DNA of 64,000 nt, from contig JAQFVV010012510.1 in assembly GCA_028023455.1 (NCBI GenBank), forward strand, positions 3,263,420-3,327,419. Direction: 5' to 3'. The translations under genes were made by a program, and so were the position numbers. Positions 1-11,480 of the stretch are shown here, piece by piece. Under the pieces are notes generated by a model. That model searched no databases. It saw only the letters and a program-made list of their open reading frames with translations, and was not told the origin of the DNA. The stretch's first letter is position 1. The number at the start of each line of letters is the position of its first letter. The stretch comes from Epiperipatus broadwayi. Its lineage: Eukaryota > Onychophora > Udeonychophora > Euonychophora > Peripatidae.

Positions 1-1706
1 TTCAATGATGCAGCAGTAGGTGAATATATAGGTAAGAATCCAAAGAAACACTCTTCGCATTGTCCATTATCTAATAAATCACATGATATGATAGTAAGTT
101 GATTAATATATTTTATATCAGCTGTGGAATCGTACTTTGATTTCTTAACTTCAGTTTTAAAAATGTCCATTTTTCACTAATAATAAGATAAAGTATTTTT
201 TAAATGATCTTGTAATATTCTTTCCAGCTTCTGTAAGTTATTTTCAATGTATTTACTAAAAATATGGTTAACAATGGTTGATTTTTAATTATAAAACCTT
301 GCATATAGGAAGTAAAATGAATTGGCCACATAAATATATCACAATTTTGAAGATTTTTCAAACAAGATTATTGTTTAATAATTTTTATTAGTCATTTATA
401 AGACTAGAGATTATCCAGTAATGAATAATATTTCTATAATGTTGTTTATCTTCACTTTTCTCTTCTTCTTTCCTTTCAATCATATGCTGATCTAAAATTT
501 CTTCAGCTTCTTTTTCTTCATTGAGAGATGTTGATGATGTTTCTTCTATTTCTTTTACATAATGCTTTAACAATACATCTTGTTGTTCAACTTCATTTTT
601 GTTTTCTTCTTTTTCTACTTTCTCTTTTATTATCTACCATCCAGATCTTCAACTTTCTTTTCTTTATTTATTGATGTTGATATGACTACATCCTTTTTTT
701 TTTGTAAAATATTTAATGCAACTTGCTATTTAACTTTTCTTCCTCTTTTTTCTTTTCTATTTTTTTTCTTTTGTGAAATCCTGATTTTTGTTGATAGCTC
801 ATATTTGGTATTTTCTGGAATTCTTATAATAAAATAAAAAAATTTATGGAAGCATATGTATGTGATATTAATTATATAATTTTGTACTTGTGTGTTTTTT
901 ACAGATTAATTAACTTTTTTTTTACTTTATGAGGGAGGGGGGAAGAGTGGTTTTCCAAATAAGGAAATTGTTTTAAAAAGAAAAAAAAATATTTAATTTG
1001 AAATAAAATTAATAATTCATAATAATATTTAAAATTTCTTAACTTTACAGATTTTAACATAAATGCTGAGTAATTTATTTAATTTAAATAATTAAATAAA
1101 AGTGAAAACCAGCATTTTAATCCATAATATTAAGAACATTATCTGTTGAAAAAAGGAGAATCAATAAATGTAAGTAAATTTATAAATATCGTTAAAAATA
1201 AAAAAAAAGGTAGAATAAAGACAAGATTTAATATCGAGTTGCTTATATTTTTTATTTTATTTTTATTATTATTATTATTTTTGTTTATTTATTTTTATTT
1301 TTTCTGTATTGAAGCCAGGCCCCTCCAAATTACGGACCCTTGACTTTTGTTTTATTTATCTATTAGTTAATCCAGCATTACATATTGTCCTTTTATACAT
1401 TTTCAACTATTAACCTTTTTTTTTTTTAAGAAAAAAAAAACGCCGAATTAAAATAATCTAAATTTGTCTAAATACTTCTATTGATATAAACATTCTTACT
1501 ATATTGTTTGATAAAACTATTGTACTTACACAGGTTAATATTAGATATACATATATGCTTTCAAATTAACAGTATTGTTATTGTTTAATATCAAATATAT
1601 ACATATGTAAAAAGCATAGATTTTCAGGTAATGTCTTCCATAAATTCAAAAATATTTTATCCCTTTCACAAAAATTGTTTGAAACTTCATAGAAATATTC
1701 CTTAAA
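1..1706. other. AT-rich stretch, no gene recognised
   Basis: No coding domain recognised. The stretch is low-complexity A/T-rich sequence with long T and A runs (for example around 690-780 and 1250-1300). Short open frames here are composed of F, L, Y, I and K and look compositional. A PAL-3 fragment lies at 380-437. Confidence 0.5.
380..437. repeat. PAL-3 terminal fragment
   Basis: This stretch, containing gactagagattatcca and tgaataatatttct, closely matches the outer end of the PAL-3 repeat at about 8905-8956, and the inverted form near 44450-44500. It appears to be an isolated repeat end. Confidence 0.5.
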
Positions 1707-1721
1707 ATATTTCTTGGAATT

Positions 1722-1828
1722 GTCAAGCCTTGGTGGCTGAGAGATCAGTGACAGCTGCTTTACAAGTAGTTGTCCCGGGTTAGCGGGTCGCTTCCCAGCT
1801 GATGCTATGACACATAAGAAAAATATAT
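1722..1828 (+). mobile_element. tRNA-derived SINE with 15-bp target-site duplication
   Basis: The insertion is flanked by the perfect direct repeat atatttcttggaatt (1707-1721 and 1829-1843). It starts gtcaagccttggtggctgag (box A-like), has a degraded box B-like region gggtcgcttccc, and ends gctatgacacataagaaaaa, an A-rich tail. It is the same family as the SINEs at 24432-24538 and about 34408-34512, which have clearer boxes. It is too long and irregular to be a working tRNA gene. Confidence 0.75.
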
Positions 1829-1852
1829 ATATTTCTTGGAATTAGTAGACTT

Positions 1853-3649
1853 CTAAATATCATATGATTACCATTACTGGCATCCATTGATTACTCTGGC
1901 TCGCACTGAGTGGCACTACTGTATTGAGAGTTACACAACTTATGGAGATGAGTAGGAATTCAGGTAGATTGTTATATATGACTTTTATAGATATAGAGAA
2001 AGCATATGATAGAGTAAATAGAAATAGATTGTGGGTAATATTAGCCAATTTGGGAATGGATGAAGCTTTAGTAAATATTATTAAGAAATTATATGAAAAT
2101 AATTATTATTCTTACCAATTAGGGGATATAGAATCAGTTAAAGTTAAAAATGGGGTGGGATTAAGGCAAGGATGCCCTATGTCACCGATTTTGTTTTTGT
2201 TGTTTTTGAATGAAATGGAGAAAGCAATAGAAAAACTAGGAAGAGGGGTAGAGATACCGTTAATAGGTGGCAAAGGAGTATATACTTTGTCGGGTCTTTT
2301 TTTTGTGGATGATACCTTTTTATGTGCAGAAAGAAGAGAAGATATGGATATTATGTTGAGGACATGTGCAAGGGTGGGTAAAGAGATGGGGATTAAATTT
2401 AGTGAAGAAAAATCAAATATAATGATGGTTAATACTGGGGAAAGAGAGGATGTAGATTTTTTATTGGGGAATGTAAAGTTAAGTGTGGTGGATAGATATA
2501 GGTATTTGGGAATCATCTTATGTAATCAGGAAAATTGCTTGGATGAATGGGAGAAAAAATTGGTAAATGAAGCAAAGAAAAGAAAGGGTTTGGTCAAGAA
2601 ACTAACAGTATTTTCATATAATAAATATTATGTAGCTAGAATTGTATGGAAGGGAGTTGCAGTAGCAGGGTTAATATATGGTAATGATGCATTATGTGTT
2701 AGTAAAAGGATTTTAGATTATTTAGAGAAAGTACAAATGGAAGTAGGAAGACATGCATTAGATGCAGAGGTGTGGACAGCAAAGGAGGCAATTCAAGGAG
2801 AAATGGGATGGTTAAGTTTTTATATGAGAGATGCAAAAAGTAAAATGAAAATGTTTGGTAGGTTGCAGTTTATGGATAGTAAAAGAATAGCCAAAATAGT
2901 GTTTAATTGGGTTATGAGTAAAGGGCAGGTAACAAGATGGGTGAGAAAGGTAATGCGGTATGCAAAAGATTTGGATAAAGAATTTATATCGGTATACTTG
3001 TATAAAATATGGGATGATTGTGTTAGGAGGATTGTTGAGTGTTATAATGGTAAGGAATGGGATAAAAAAATAGAAGCATTAATAAAAAATAGGAAGTTGG
3101 AGAGATGGAGAAGTAGTATGGAGGATAAGAAGAGTTTAAATATATATAGAAGTAAACGGAATATTGGAAGCGAGTTAATTTATAATAATAGTAAGGAAAG
3201 TAGTTTATTGTTTAAGGCTCGAACGGGATCTTTAGCAACAAGAGAATATACATGTAAATGGAAAACTATGGGTGATTTAGCGTGAAAATTATGTAAGGAA
3301 GTTATAGAAAATATTAGGCATCTATTGATTCAATGTAAATGCTTGAAAGCAGAAAGGGTGCAGATAATGAAGTTATGGGAAAATAGGTATGAACAAAGTG
3401 ACTATACAGAAAGTGATTTATTAGTTTTTATGCTGGGTTTGCGAAAAGATAAGGGGGATTTAGATTTAAAGGCCATATAGTTGACAAAGATTATGTTGTG
3501 GAAATGGGATGGGGCAGAATATGGGAAGACTTAGAGTGGGGAATGGAAAATAAAGTTGCTAACAGGTTTATCTGGGCATAGTTGCTGAAATATTCTTGAC
3601 TTCGTTTAAGGAGAAGCCAAATTCATCACATCACATAACATCCTGTTTT
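1853..3649 (+). mobile_element. Non-LTR retrotransposon insertion (LINE-A), 5'-truncated and chimeric with a PAL-1 end
   Basis: The insertion lies between two copies of the 13-bp direct repeat aattagtagactt (1840-1852 and 3650-3662). Inside, 1853-1931 is PAL-1 repeat sequence (ggcatccattgattactctg through the gcactactgta end). It passes directly into the reverse transcriptase of a LINE at about 1932. The 3' end is the short repeat catcacatcacata, also found at the end of the sister copy at 34855-37015. The 5' part of the LINE (endonuclease and RT fingers) is absent. Because one duplication encloses both parts, the two sequences appear to have inserted as one unit. Confidence 0.75.
1924..3285 (+). 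pseudogene. LINE-A reverse transcriptase, 5'-truncated
   Basis: This 453-residue open frame is a partial non-LTR reverse transcriptase, which would copy LINE RNA into DNA at a nicked target. Visible motifs in order are the FIDIEKAYDRV block (about residues 21-31), GLRQGCPMSP (about 79-88), the catalytic box FVDD at about 127-130 (usually Y/F-A-D-D), then a thumb-like region. A TGA near 3283 ends the frame, but the coding signal continues to about 3480 with a CxxC...HxxxxC knuckle (CKLC, then HLLIQC) typical of LINE C-termini. There is no proper start: the first codon is a TTG inside the PAL-1 segment. The sister copy at 34855-37015 shows the missing upstream part. It is a dead fragment, though little eroded. 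The clade is not assigned. Confidence 0.8.
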
Positions 3650-3662
3650 AATTAGTAGACTT

Positions 3663-4522
3663 GTTACAATATTATGAATTTAGAATATCAGAGTTATTAG
3701 TTGACCTAAATTATTTTTCATTTTTCTTTAATAATTATAAAACTTACTGAAATTTTACTGTTTATAATTGTTTAAATAAAGAAATGATATGTTTGGGAAT
3801 TCATAAGAAGTTTAAGTGCCGATAGTATATAAAGGTGAAAGGAATTATGGATCTTACGTTCCAGATCTTGCCCTCTATTACTGACTCAAATCATATAGGA
3901 CATTGTTTAAATTAATCAATATATATTTAAATAAATAATATAGTTTGGTATGTATAAAAATGTTTCAAACTTTTATACAACTTTTATTAAAAATTTGCTT
4001 TAGACTAAACAAAAATTAATAAACTCCCCTCCCCCCTTGTTTTTCCCTCCTAAAATTAAAAAAAGATCAAACTTCTCTCACAATCTTCCACTCTCAGTCA
4101 AAAGTCAGACAATAATTCCAAGAAAGTTTCAATTACATGAATCATAATTTTAAAATGTTTATACTATACATAATTATTTACTTATTTTTTATACAATATA
4201 AAAACTAGAAGTATATTAATAATTTCTCTTTTTTTCTAAAGCCTAGTTAATCAATTTAATTAAGTCGAGTAAATAAAATTATTTATCTTATAATTATTTT
4301 TATTTTTTTTAAAAAAAACTTAAATCAGTCTATACTATCTTATAGCTTTAATATATATAATAAACAAATGATTCCTGTATCTATTTTTATTTCTCCAAAA
4401 GGGAATTGTAATATATTCATTATTATATCTATGTATGTTGGGTGAATGTCTATTTTTTATAAATAAAATTACCTTTCAAGCCAAAAGATTATATCCTTAA
4501 TGAAGTTTATGAATTATGAGAA
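3663..4522. other. AT-rich stretch, no feature seen
   Basis: No domain, inverted repeat or RNA-like structure was recognised in this stretch. Confidence 0.4.
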
Positions 4523-4536
4523 GTAACAAATATTTA

Positions 4537-4829
4537 CGTCATCATCAGCCATCAGGATTTCTCCAAGTTAATCCATTTTTTCCAATCCATAGTCTTTTTC
4601 TTCATATTATTTCAGCAAACTTCCCTATTTCATCTATTCACCTATATGAGGTCTTTTTCTAAATATTTTACAATATTTTGGATCAAATTAAAACATCAGC
4701 TATCCATCTATTATCATCTCTTCAAGCAATAAGTCCAGAGCAGTTCTATTCTAGTTTTTCAATTCTTTCAATGATGTCACTAATACCTATTTGTCCTCTC
4801 ACCCATATCTGCTTATTACTTCTAAGATG
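4537..4829 (-). mobile_element. 5'-truncated RTE LINE, 3' end only
   Basis: This is the 3' end of the RTE family seen in full at 18313-21602, in antisense. It begins with the family tail (tcatcatca) and continues with the region encoding the C-terminal part of the polymerase. It is flanked by the perfect 14-bp duplication gtaacaaatattta (4523-4536 and 4830-4843), as expected for target-primed insertion of a truncated copy. Confidence 0.75.
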
Positions 4830-4904
4830 GTAACAAATATTTATAGATCACCATAAAATCTTCATTTTCTGAAGTATATCTATTTTCAGTCTATAATATA
4901 GTAA

Positions 4905-5245
4905 ATGTCTCATGAACTCCATTCTTTATGCTTACACAAGCTGTTTTCACAAAGGCAAAACTCTCCATACAGTAGCGCCACTCAGTGCAAGCCAGAATAA
5001 TCAATGGATGCAGCAAAGTTTGTGCATAAAATCTCTATCTAGTGCCTATTCATCCAATATTTCCAGTCTAGTTTCTCTAACTTGTGGTTTTCATCAGTGA
5101 GGAGAAGCCACAAGCTAGAAACTAGTCTGGGGATATTGGATGAGTATGCATTAAATAGGGATTTTATGCACAAATCTTTCTGCATCCATTGATTATTCTG
5201 GCTTGCACTGAATGATGCTACTGCATGGAGAGTTTTGACTCTGTG
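4905..5245. repeat. PAL-1 fold-back repeat
   Basis: Long inverted repeat with arms of roughly 140 nt. The left arm has gcaaaactctccatacagta and agtaatcaatggatgc-like sequence, and the right arm is its complement ending ggagagttttgact. The centre is the catcagtgaggag region. It is a member of the commonest repeat family of the window. Confidence 0.75.
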
Positions 5246-5479
5246 AAATAATAAATGTTGTATCTTTAAAAACTAAAAAAATGAAACTGAAATTGCATTT
5301 GAAAAGGGAAGTTAGTCATTGGGGGGAAAAACCTTAGAATAAATATTTGACCTTTTAATATTAGAAAAATCAGTGAAATTGTGAATGATTATAAAAATTA
5401 TCATTGAATAATGTAAAAACATTATATATTCATAATATTAATTAAATAACTGAAACACAGGCTTATTATATACCTGTGT

Positions 5480-6200
5480 CTATATATGTAATATATAGGG
5501 TATATGAGCACAGACTTTCACACAACTCATTACTCTTCACTCTATCTAATAACATTGATACACTCAAGCATATATATGCTGAAAAGATAAATAATCACCA
5601 ATATAGGTATTTCATGCTAAACCAGCAATCATCAGTTGGTCCGGATTATCATCTCCCACACATATATACTATAAGTGCTCAGATATATATTAAGATAGAC
5701 AATCTTCATACTTTAATGGACAGGCTCCAATCTACCTCACACTCCAACTCTTCAACCGTCCATCCAATTGAAAATCTGATGATGGAATGCTCGAAGACCA
5801 CCCTGAGGCCGAGATTCTTGTCACACCCATGTTGACCTAAGGTTAATCTAAACCCCACATGTACAGGACATAATCCATTTAATACATATGCAAGGATGGG
5901 AAGACATCTCTACAATGTAATAACTGAAGCACATCATCAGATTTTCAATCGGATGGATGGTTGAAGAGTTGGAGTGTGTAGTAGATTGGAGCCTGTCCAT
6001 TAAAGTATGAAGATTGTCTATCTTAATATATATTTGAGCACTTATAGTATATATGTGTGGGAGATGATAATCTGGACCAACTGATGATTGCTGGTTTAGC
6101 ATAAAATATGTATATTGGTGATTATTTATCTTTTCAGCATACATGTGCTTGAGTGTATCAGTGTTATTAGATAGAGTAGAGAGTAGTGAATCATGTGAAA
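5480..6200. repeat. PAL-2 palindrome, about 700 bp
   Basis: Two PAL-2 units face each other. 5500-5835 reads tactcttcac...gaaaagataaataatcacca...catcagttggtcc, and 5880-6170 is almost its complement. PAL-2 units recur at 33740, 38240, 40567, 42005 and 57124-58010. A possible duplication at the outer edges (about 5433 and 6199, aatattaattaaat-like) is AT-rich and uncertain. Confidence 0.7.
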
Positions 6201-6331
6201 TATTAATTTAAATGAAATTAATCTTAAAATTATTTTTACAAAAACCTAATTTCAAATTATTTATTAGTTTTATTGATTATTTTTGATTCCCTGTTCCTAA
6301 TTATTTATTGCTATTCTAATTATTATGATAG

Positions 6332-6423
6332 ATGGGTCTGTACCTCGGGCTGCCCTGAAGATCTAAATCTGACGGACATAATGGCAACAGAAGTCTTACA
6401 ACATATTGTTCAATATCAGAAAA
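6332..6423 (+). CDS. UROC1: Urocanase exon a (WVCTSG region)
   Basis: The exon follows attatgatag and ends before gtattttt. It encodes a split R codon, then WVCTSGCPEDLNLTD and the helix ending VQYQK. In animal urocanases this block directly follows the conserved GPFR stretch. It starts with one base completing the previous codon (phase 2 upstream) and ends with one base, a, which joins the aa of the next exon to give K. The acceptor lacks a strong pyrimidine tract (attattatgatag) and the donor (gtattt) is weak. Even so, the identity is clear because the frame runs on exactly into the next exon. Confidence 0.88.
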
Positions 6424-6839
6424 GTATTTTTTTTATTTACTACATTCTCTCTTTCTGACTAATTATAAATTTTATTTTCTAAAGCATTTAACTTTCTGTT
6501 CCTATTATAAAAAGATTGCTTTTGTTTAGTAAATCTGTGTTTGTTTTTCAATTAGCTCTATCAGTCAGTAATTAATAAGTTATCATTTCTTTTTCTTCAT
6601 GTATATACAATTGAAGCAGCATAAGCTCAGCAGATAATAGCAGATCTGTTTCAAAACTAAATGGTCTTTTATTATACTTTGTGTTATTGAATATAATTCT
6701 TTCCGCAAAGACTAATTAGCAGTGAAACAGGTCATGTGTTTAGGAATGGTTCTCTCACCTGCTGAACTTTTATTATCTCCAATTTGTTTTTCATTTATTT
6801 AAGTATTAAACTAAAATATATAATAATAAATACTGGTTT
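6424..6839. other. Intron sequence, nothing recognised
   Basis: Start of the 15.8-kb intron. No repeat or coding similarity was recognised. Confidence 0.4.
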
Positions 6840-6844
6840 CTATC

Positions 6845-7130
6845 CATTTTTAATACCTTGTTGAGGAGTGTAATCATAAACATATGACCAAAGATATGTG
6901 AAAAGATGTATGATCCCCAAGATGCACATTTCGTGCTGAACCAACACTCATCAGTTGGCCGAGATCACAAAGTTTTTCACATGTCTATCATTGTTCAGTA
7001 TATATTGTACCGGATGTGTTAATGAAGATTTTTTTCATACCAGCCTCTTAGGCAGAGAAGAACATACTCGGAGAGTATGTATGTCCAAACGATAGCTATA
7101 AAATATATAACTAGCATTATGTTTCCAGGA
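6845..7130. repeat. PAL-3 repeat copy
   Basis: Contains aatcataaacatatgacca, gatccccaagatgcacattt and cactcatcagttgg, then a tgttcagtatata end. This matches the PAL-3 copy at 43860-44510. Only one arm is clear here. Confidence 0.55.
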
Positions 7131-8889
7131 CATAACTTCTTCTCTGGCTACTGACTTTAACACCGATCATTCAAAGTGCTCTTTTGTTTTGGAAGAAATA
7201 TTCCAGGCGCCAGTTAACTACCCCAAAGGGTGAATTAACATGCTTCGAACGATGGCAAACTAACTCAGTGCCTAAGAAATATCCCATGACTAGCTCAATC
7301 GACACTACAATAACACTCTACTAAATTTAACTAGTGGTAAAATTTACTTAATTAATGATAAAGAATCGATCGAAAAGATATTAAGTTTGAAAGTCAATTT
7401 ATTTTAATTAAACACTAATTATTAAAGTTTTGAGCTACTTTTAGATATTTTTTAATTAACATAAACATTTAAGGTACTTATATATGACCATGCACACACA
7501 TTTTAAATACACATGAAAATATAATCTAACAACGTTAAATGACAAAGTATTAAATAGTATGATAAATATTAAATATAAAGCATTCAAATCAACACGCACA
7601 TCAATAGTTCTTTATGCTGTGATAGAGTTCCTTTACTACTGATTCTGGAGAATTTATGGATGGCAATGACTACTTTGAATTTATAAATGGAAATAAGAAA
7701 GTTATTAAATACCTAGGTTTTTGGAGCGTGGCAATTTTGGTTATTTGCTGCCTGTGTTTCCAGTGTGCTTCTGACTTGTTTTATTACCAACCAGCTGGAC
7801 TTATGCTTCTGTGGAGGATTTTTGTTGATTGACAATCCTGTTTACTTTTTTTATTAAGGTTGAGGATGGTTATTTATTTTGTGGCACTATTATTACAACA
7901 GTAGATATTCAGGTGGCTCTCACTTATTAGGCAGCTGTTACTTCATCTCAGGCAGAGTACTGGTATTTGGACAAGGTTTGAAGTTCATCGTATGTTCCGA
8001 TGAAGCTATTAACACTGCATGACTGAATGACAAATTGAACTCATAGATTGACTGATCAAAACTAAAGCTGAACTGAAACTGACTTGCACGTGAAAATTTA
8101 GGTCTATTTATGTAACGACCTGTTGTCATTTTTTGTAGTTTGTTTTCATAGCCACCAGCAAAATCCATTATGCACTGCTTTCGATTTCAATTGATAAGAG
8201 TTTAATTACATTGTTGTTTATAGATTCTTTCTTAACTAAATAGCATTGCAAACGTGTTGTTTTCAATCAGTAGTTATTGCTGAATTTATTTATTTTAATA
8301 TTTATTTTCATGTGTTTTTTCAATATTATTTTAACATGCACATATACATGCATTTATCATTTTTTGTTTACTCTCGCACATATATAGTACTTGTTGTTTA
8401 AATTTATAATTACTCTTTTTTTTCTTCTTTAATTTGAATGAGAGAGAGAAAGAGTGCTTTTAACTTTATAAACATTCTATATTTTTAAACTGTCATCTTT
8501 AACTTCTTTTTTTTTTCTAATCAATCATTTATAACTTTTATGAATAATATTTTCTTTAAACTAACAACAATAATAAAAAGAACTCTTTAGACTTTTATCT
8601 TCTGCATTTTATTTAATTAATAAAAAAAAACTCTTTAGACTTTTGGAGATTTCCTTGCCCTTTTAAAAATAAAAATTCTTTAAACCTTTCTAAATTTATT
8701 TCGACTTTTCAAACTGATTGATAATTTATTTTAATAATTTTTTTTTTGAAATAATTTTTTTTTAAAAATTATTTATGTATGTACTATAAGATATCGGCAC
8801 AATATATATATAGTCAATTATTACAGATTAATTAATAGGTGTCAAACTTACTGCCATCACAACTTTGACACAAATCATTTGATGGAATT
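7131..8889. other. Intron sequence, no gene supported
   Basis: A 76-codon open frame on the - strand at 7938-8168 has no recognisable domain and no supporting context. 8200-8800 is A/T-rich with runs of T. Nothing else was seen. Confidence 0.4.
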
Positions 8890-9060
8890 ATATTAATATT
8901 TTTTATTAGATATTCATTAGACTAGAGATTATCCACTTAATGAATAATATTTCTGCAGGGTAATTTTTACTACACCACTTGCATGAGAATATTGGCCTCA
9001 AGAATGCAGAATTCTGGGATTGATTCCAGTGTGGCACTTCTAGCAGTAGAACTTCTTATG
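8890..9060. repeat. PAL-3 outer end fragment
   Basis: Begins ttttattagatattcattag, contains gactagagattatcca and tgaataatatttctgcag, and continues through gggattgattccag, which resembles a tRNA box B. It shares its end with 380-437 and with 43860-44510. Confidence 0.5.
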
Positions 9061-9218
9061 AATTCTCAACTATTAGAATAAAAAATAGTTGATTTTCATA
9101 AGTTTAAAGTACTGCACCAAAAGCATACTTGACCATTAATAGTTTTATATGATAATTACACTATTTAATATATTAATGTAAGTACGTTTTATATATGTAC
9201 AGTATATTTATTATTAAC

Positions 9219-9670
9219 AAGAGGTTGCCTTAACAACAGTTTGAAATTGTTAAATGTTATTGATTGATTTTTAATGATTACTTACAAACCCATTTAGCCT
9301 TGAGCATTATTACACTTATTATTTAAGTAATACTTTGGATGCAATTTGAAAATTTCAATTGCAGTTTCTAATGTTATAATTGACTATTTATTAGTCTGCT
9401 TTCAGAATAGGTTATATTTACTTGTTTAAGGAGGTTCATTTGAACTTCTTTGTATCAATAATTTCAATCTCTGTGGTCAAGTTGCAATCTTTAGTGCCTA
9501 TATAAATACATTAGATTATAAATAAAGGTGGAATCCCACCTTTATAATTGGATTCCAACTTTATTGGTAATAGAAGATTGCCTTGACAACAGTTTGAAAT
9601 TGATGATTGTTACTGATATTGGGATTGTCTAAGTGTTGACTGTTTTTTTAATGATTAGAGTATATTTTAT
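9219..9670. repeat. Interspersed repeat, two copies (tgccttgacaacagtttg family)
   Basis: Two direct copies of a unit containing ttgcctt-a/g-acaacagtttgaaatt and tttttaatgatta occur near 9225-9290 and 9575-9660. The same family forms an inverted pair at 21718-21940. The type is unknown. Confidence 0.5.
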
Positions 9671-10385
9671 GTTCACAGTCGGATTAATTGTTTTTTAAGT
9701 CTCATATGTGGTTAGGGATATTGTGCTTGGCATATCCTATATAGTGAGTTCCTTTGAAATTAGTCCTGTAAACCTTGTCTTATCATAATTCACAATTCGG
9801 CTATTATGTAACAATTTATATCTTAGTTAAATAGGAAGTATATACTAAATTATAAGTGTTATTTTTCAAATGACAATCTTTAACAATCAATAATATTATA
9901 ACCATGAAATATTAAATTTCCTATATCATGACATATGAACTTTAACTAATTTCAAAGATTAAATAGATCGATATTTTGCTCACACAAAACTGCACATTGC
10001 ACTCAACTCGTGCACATAAGTATTAACATTAAATTAAAATCCCAACTATTTTTAACCTCAAAGCAACCTTTTGTAAAAAAACATTGAATAGTGTAATTAC
10101 TTCTACAACATGCTACTCTCAAATAAAAAGGGATTGGAATTTTGATTTAAAGTTAATAAATAAACAATAAGCTAATAAAAGATGTTTAAATACTCTCATT
10201 CATCATATTTTAAGATATATTTCTATATCAATTACATAATTGATTTTGTTAACTGCATATTTAATTCAATTAGGAGATTTTTATAAAAAGAAATTATGAT
10301 TCTATTTGAATAGAATATATTTGTATATCTGCTTATTAATTATGGAAAAGATTGTCCACTAATAAAGTAACATCTATGTATATAT

Positions 10386-10662
10386 ATATCATATAATATT
10401 CATGCACTTTACTACTTTACACAATGCTTTATTTCCCACCCTCTTTTACAGTTTACAGTTTTGATTACCCCAGCAATCTTCTTCAGAACTCTTATATCTC
10501 CTAACTTTAAGTTGAAGAGTTGAAGCTAGGAGATATAAGAGTTCTGAAGAAGATTGCTGGGGCAATCGAAACTGTAAACTGTAAAAGAGGGTGGTAAATA
10601 AAGCATTGTGTAACAATAGTAAAGTGCATGGATGATTTAATATTATATGGTATAGATTTGGC
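10386..10662. mobile_element. Hairpin MITE-like element, copy 1
   Basis: Near-perfect inverted repeat. The left arm has cttttacagtttacagtt and ccagcaatcttcttcagaac, and the right arm is its complement, with a loop of only about 20 nt around 10510-10530. The outer ends are gcatggatgatttaatatta-like. A second copy, with the same ends and arms, sits at 32516-32797. It has no coding capacity of its own. Confidence 0.75.
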
Positions 10663-11164
10663 AATGCATTAAGAAAGAATAATTATGTATATATATCTTG
10701 GATTGCTCATTTTCTTTTTGTTTTACATTTAAACAATGCTATTATATGTTTAATTAAATTTAAAATAGATGGTGCTTAGAAAGTTCATCATTCCAAAATA
10801 TTATATATATATATGCAGGCACTTGATGATGAGGGATTTTTTTCCAAGCTGCCTGCAGTCCCATCTTTGGATCAACACATGTGTTGCATAGCATTTAGCT
10901 ATTCACCACAAAAATTTTAAGGCATTAAAACATGTCTTTAAAATTTCATGATGGCAGAGGGACTATTAAAGATGATCAATGAAGTGTGGAACATACTATC
11001 ATATTTTATGTTATAACTCATGATCCACATATGCTAATGTCTTAAAATATGTAACTACATAACACAAACATTAATTCAGAAATGGCATTGGCAGCATGGA
11101 AAAAGTATCACTCATCCTTTGAGACAGAAAAATTAATAAATTCACTGTTTTTTATTCTTCAAAC

Positions 11165-11311
11165 ATACATTTATAAATATTTTTAAAAAAAACATGCTGG
11201 GAATTTCAAAAATATATTCAAAAGAAATATAATCATTTTTAACCTAACAAAGGGTCAAAAATTATTATATTTCTTTTAAATACATTTTTGAAATTCTCAA
11301 CATGTTTTTAA
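11165..11311. repeat. Inverted repeat around aacatg...catgtt
   Basis: The left arm (aacatgctgggaatttcaaa) and the right arm (tttgaaattctcaacatgtt) pair over more than 60 nt around the centre near 11240. It looks like a small fold-back element. The RTE fragment at 11312 starts at its right edge. Confidence 0.5.
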
Positions 11312-11480
11312 ACTGGATTCGAAGAGATTGTAAAAGACTTTAGAAAGAGACCACATGTGAGATGGATGGATAAAATAAGAAAGTGTGCTGGGGTGGTGTG
11401 GGGAAGAGAGAGGCTAGGAATCAGAAAAATGAGAAATCTTCGTCCTGCAGTGGATTGATAGTGTTTGAAAATGATGATGA
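11312..11480 (+). mobile_element. RTE LINE 3' fragment
   Basis: Sense-strand remnant of the RTE C-terminal region. The frame around 11340-11410 reads RKRPHVRWMDKIRKCAGV, matching KRPHVRWMDEIKRYAGV of the full copy at 18313-21602. It continues through tgcagtggattgatag to the gatgatgat tail. It is truncated at its 5' end. Confidence 0.7.

Noticed and set aside
1-31. Open frame FNDAAVGEYI followed by ggtaagaa at the window edge, like an exon end with a donor
   Set aside because: It would end in phase 1, whereas the next urocanase exon needs an upstream phase 2, and the peptide matches no part of urocanase that I recognise. Too short to support.
2112-2516. 134-codon open frame on the - strand
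   Set aside because: Antisense shadow of the LINE-A reverse transcriptase, which has family motifs on the + strand.
5476-6144. Open frames of 119 and 98 codons with near-identical peptides on opposite strands
   Set aside because: Produced by the PAL-2 palindrome, which reads alike on both strands; the same peptide appears at many PAL-2 copies.
4905-6200. CRISPR-like array of repeated palindromes
   Set aside because: Repeats are long, dispersed, inverted and of varying length, in a genome with spliced genes.
7938-8168. 76-codon frame on the - strand
   Set aside because: No domain, no splice or promoter context, no repeat partner.
10446-10664. 72-codon frame on the - strand
   Set aside because: Lies inside the hairpin element, and its ends mirror each other because of the inverted repeat.
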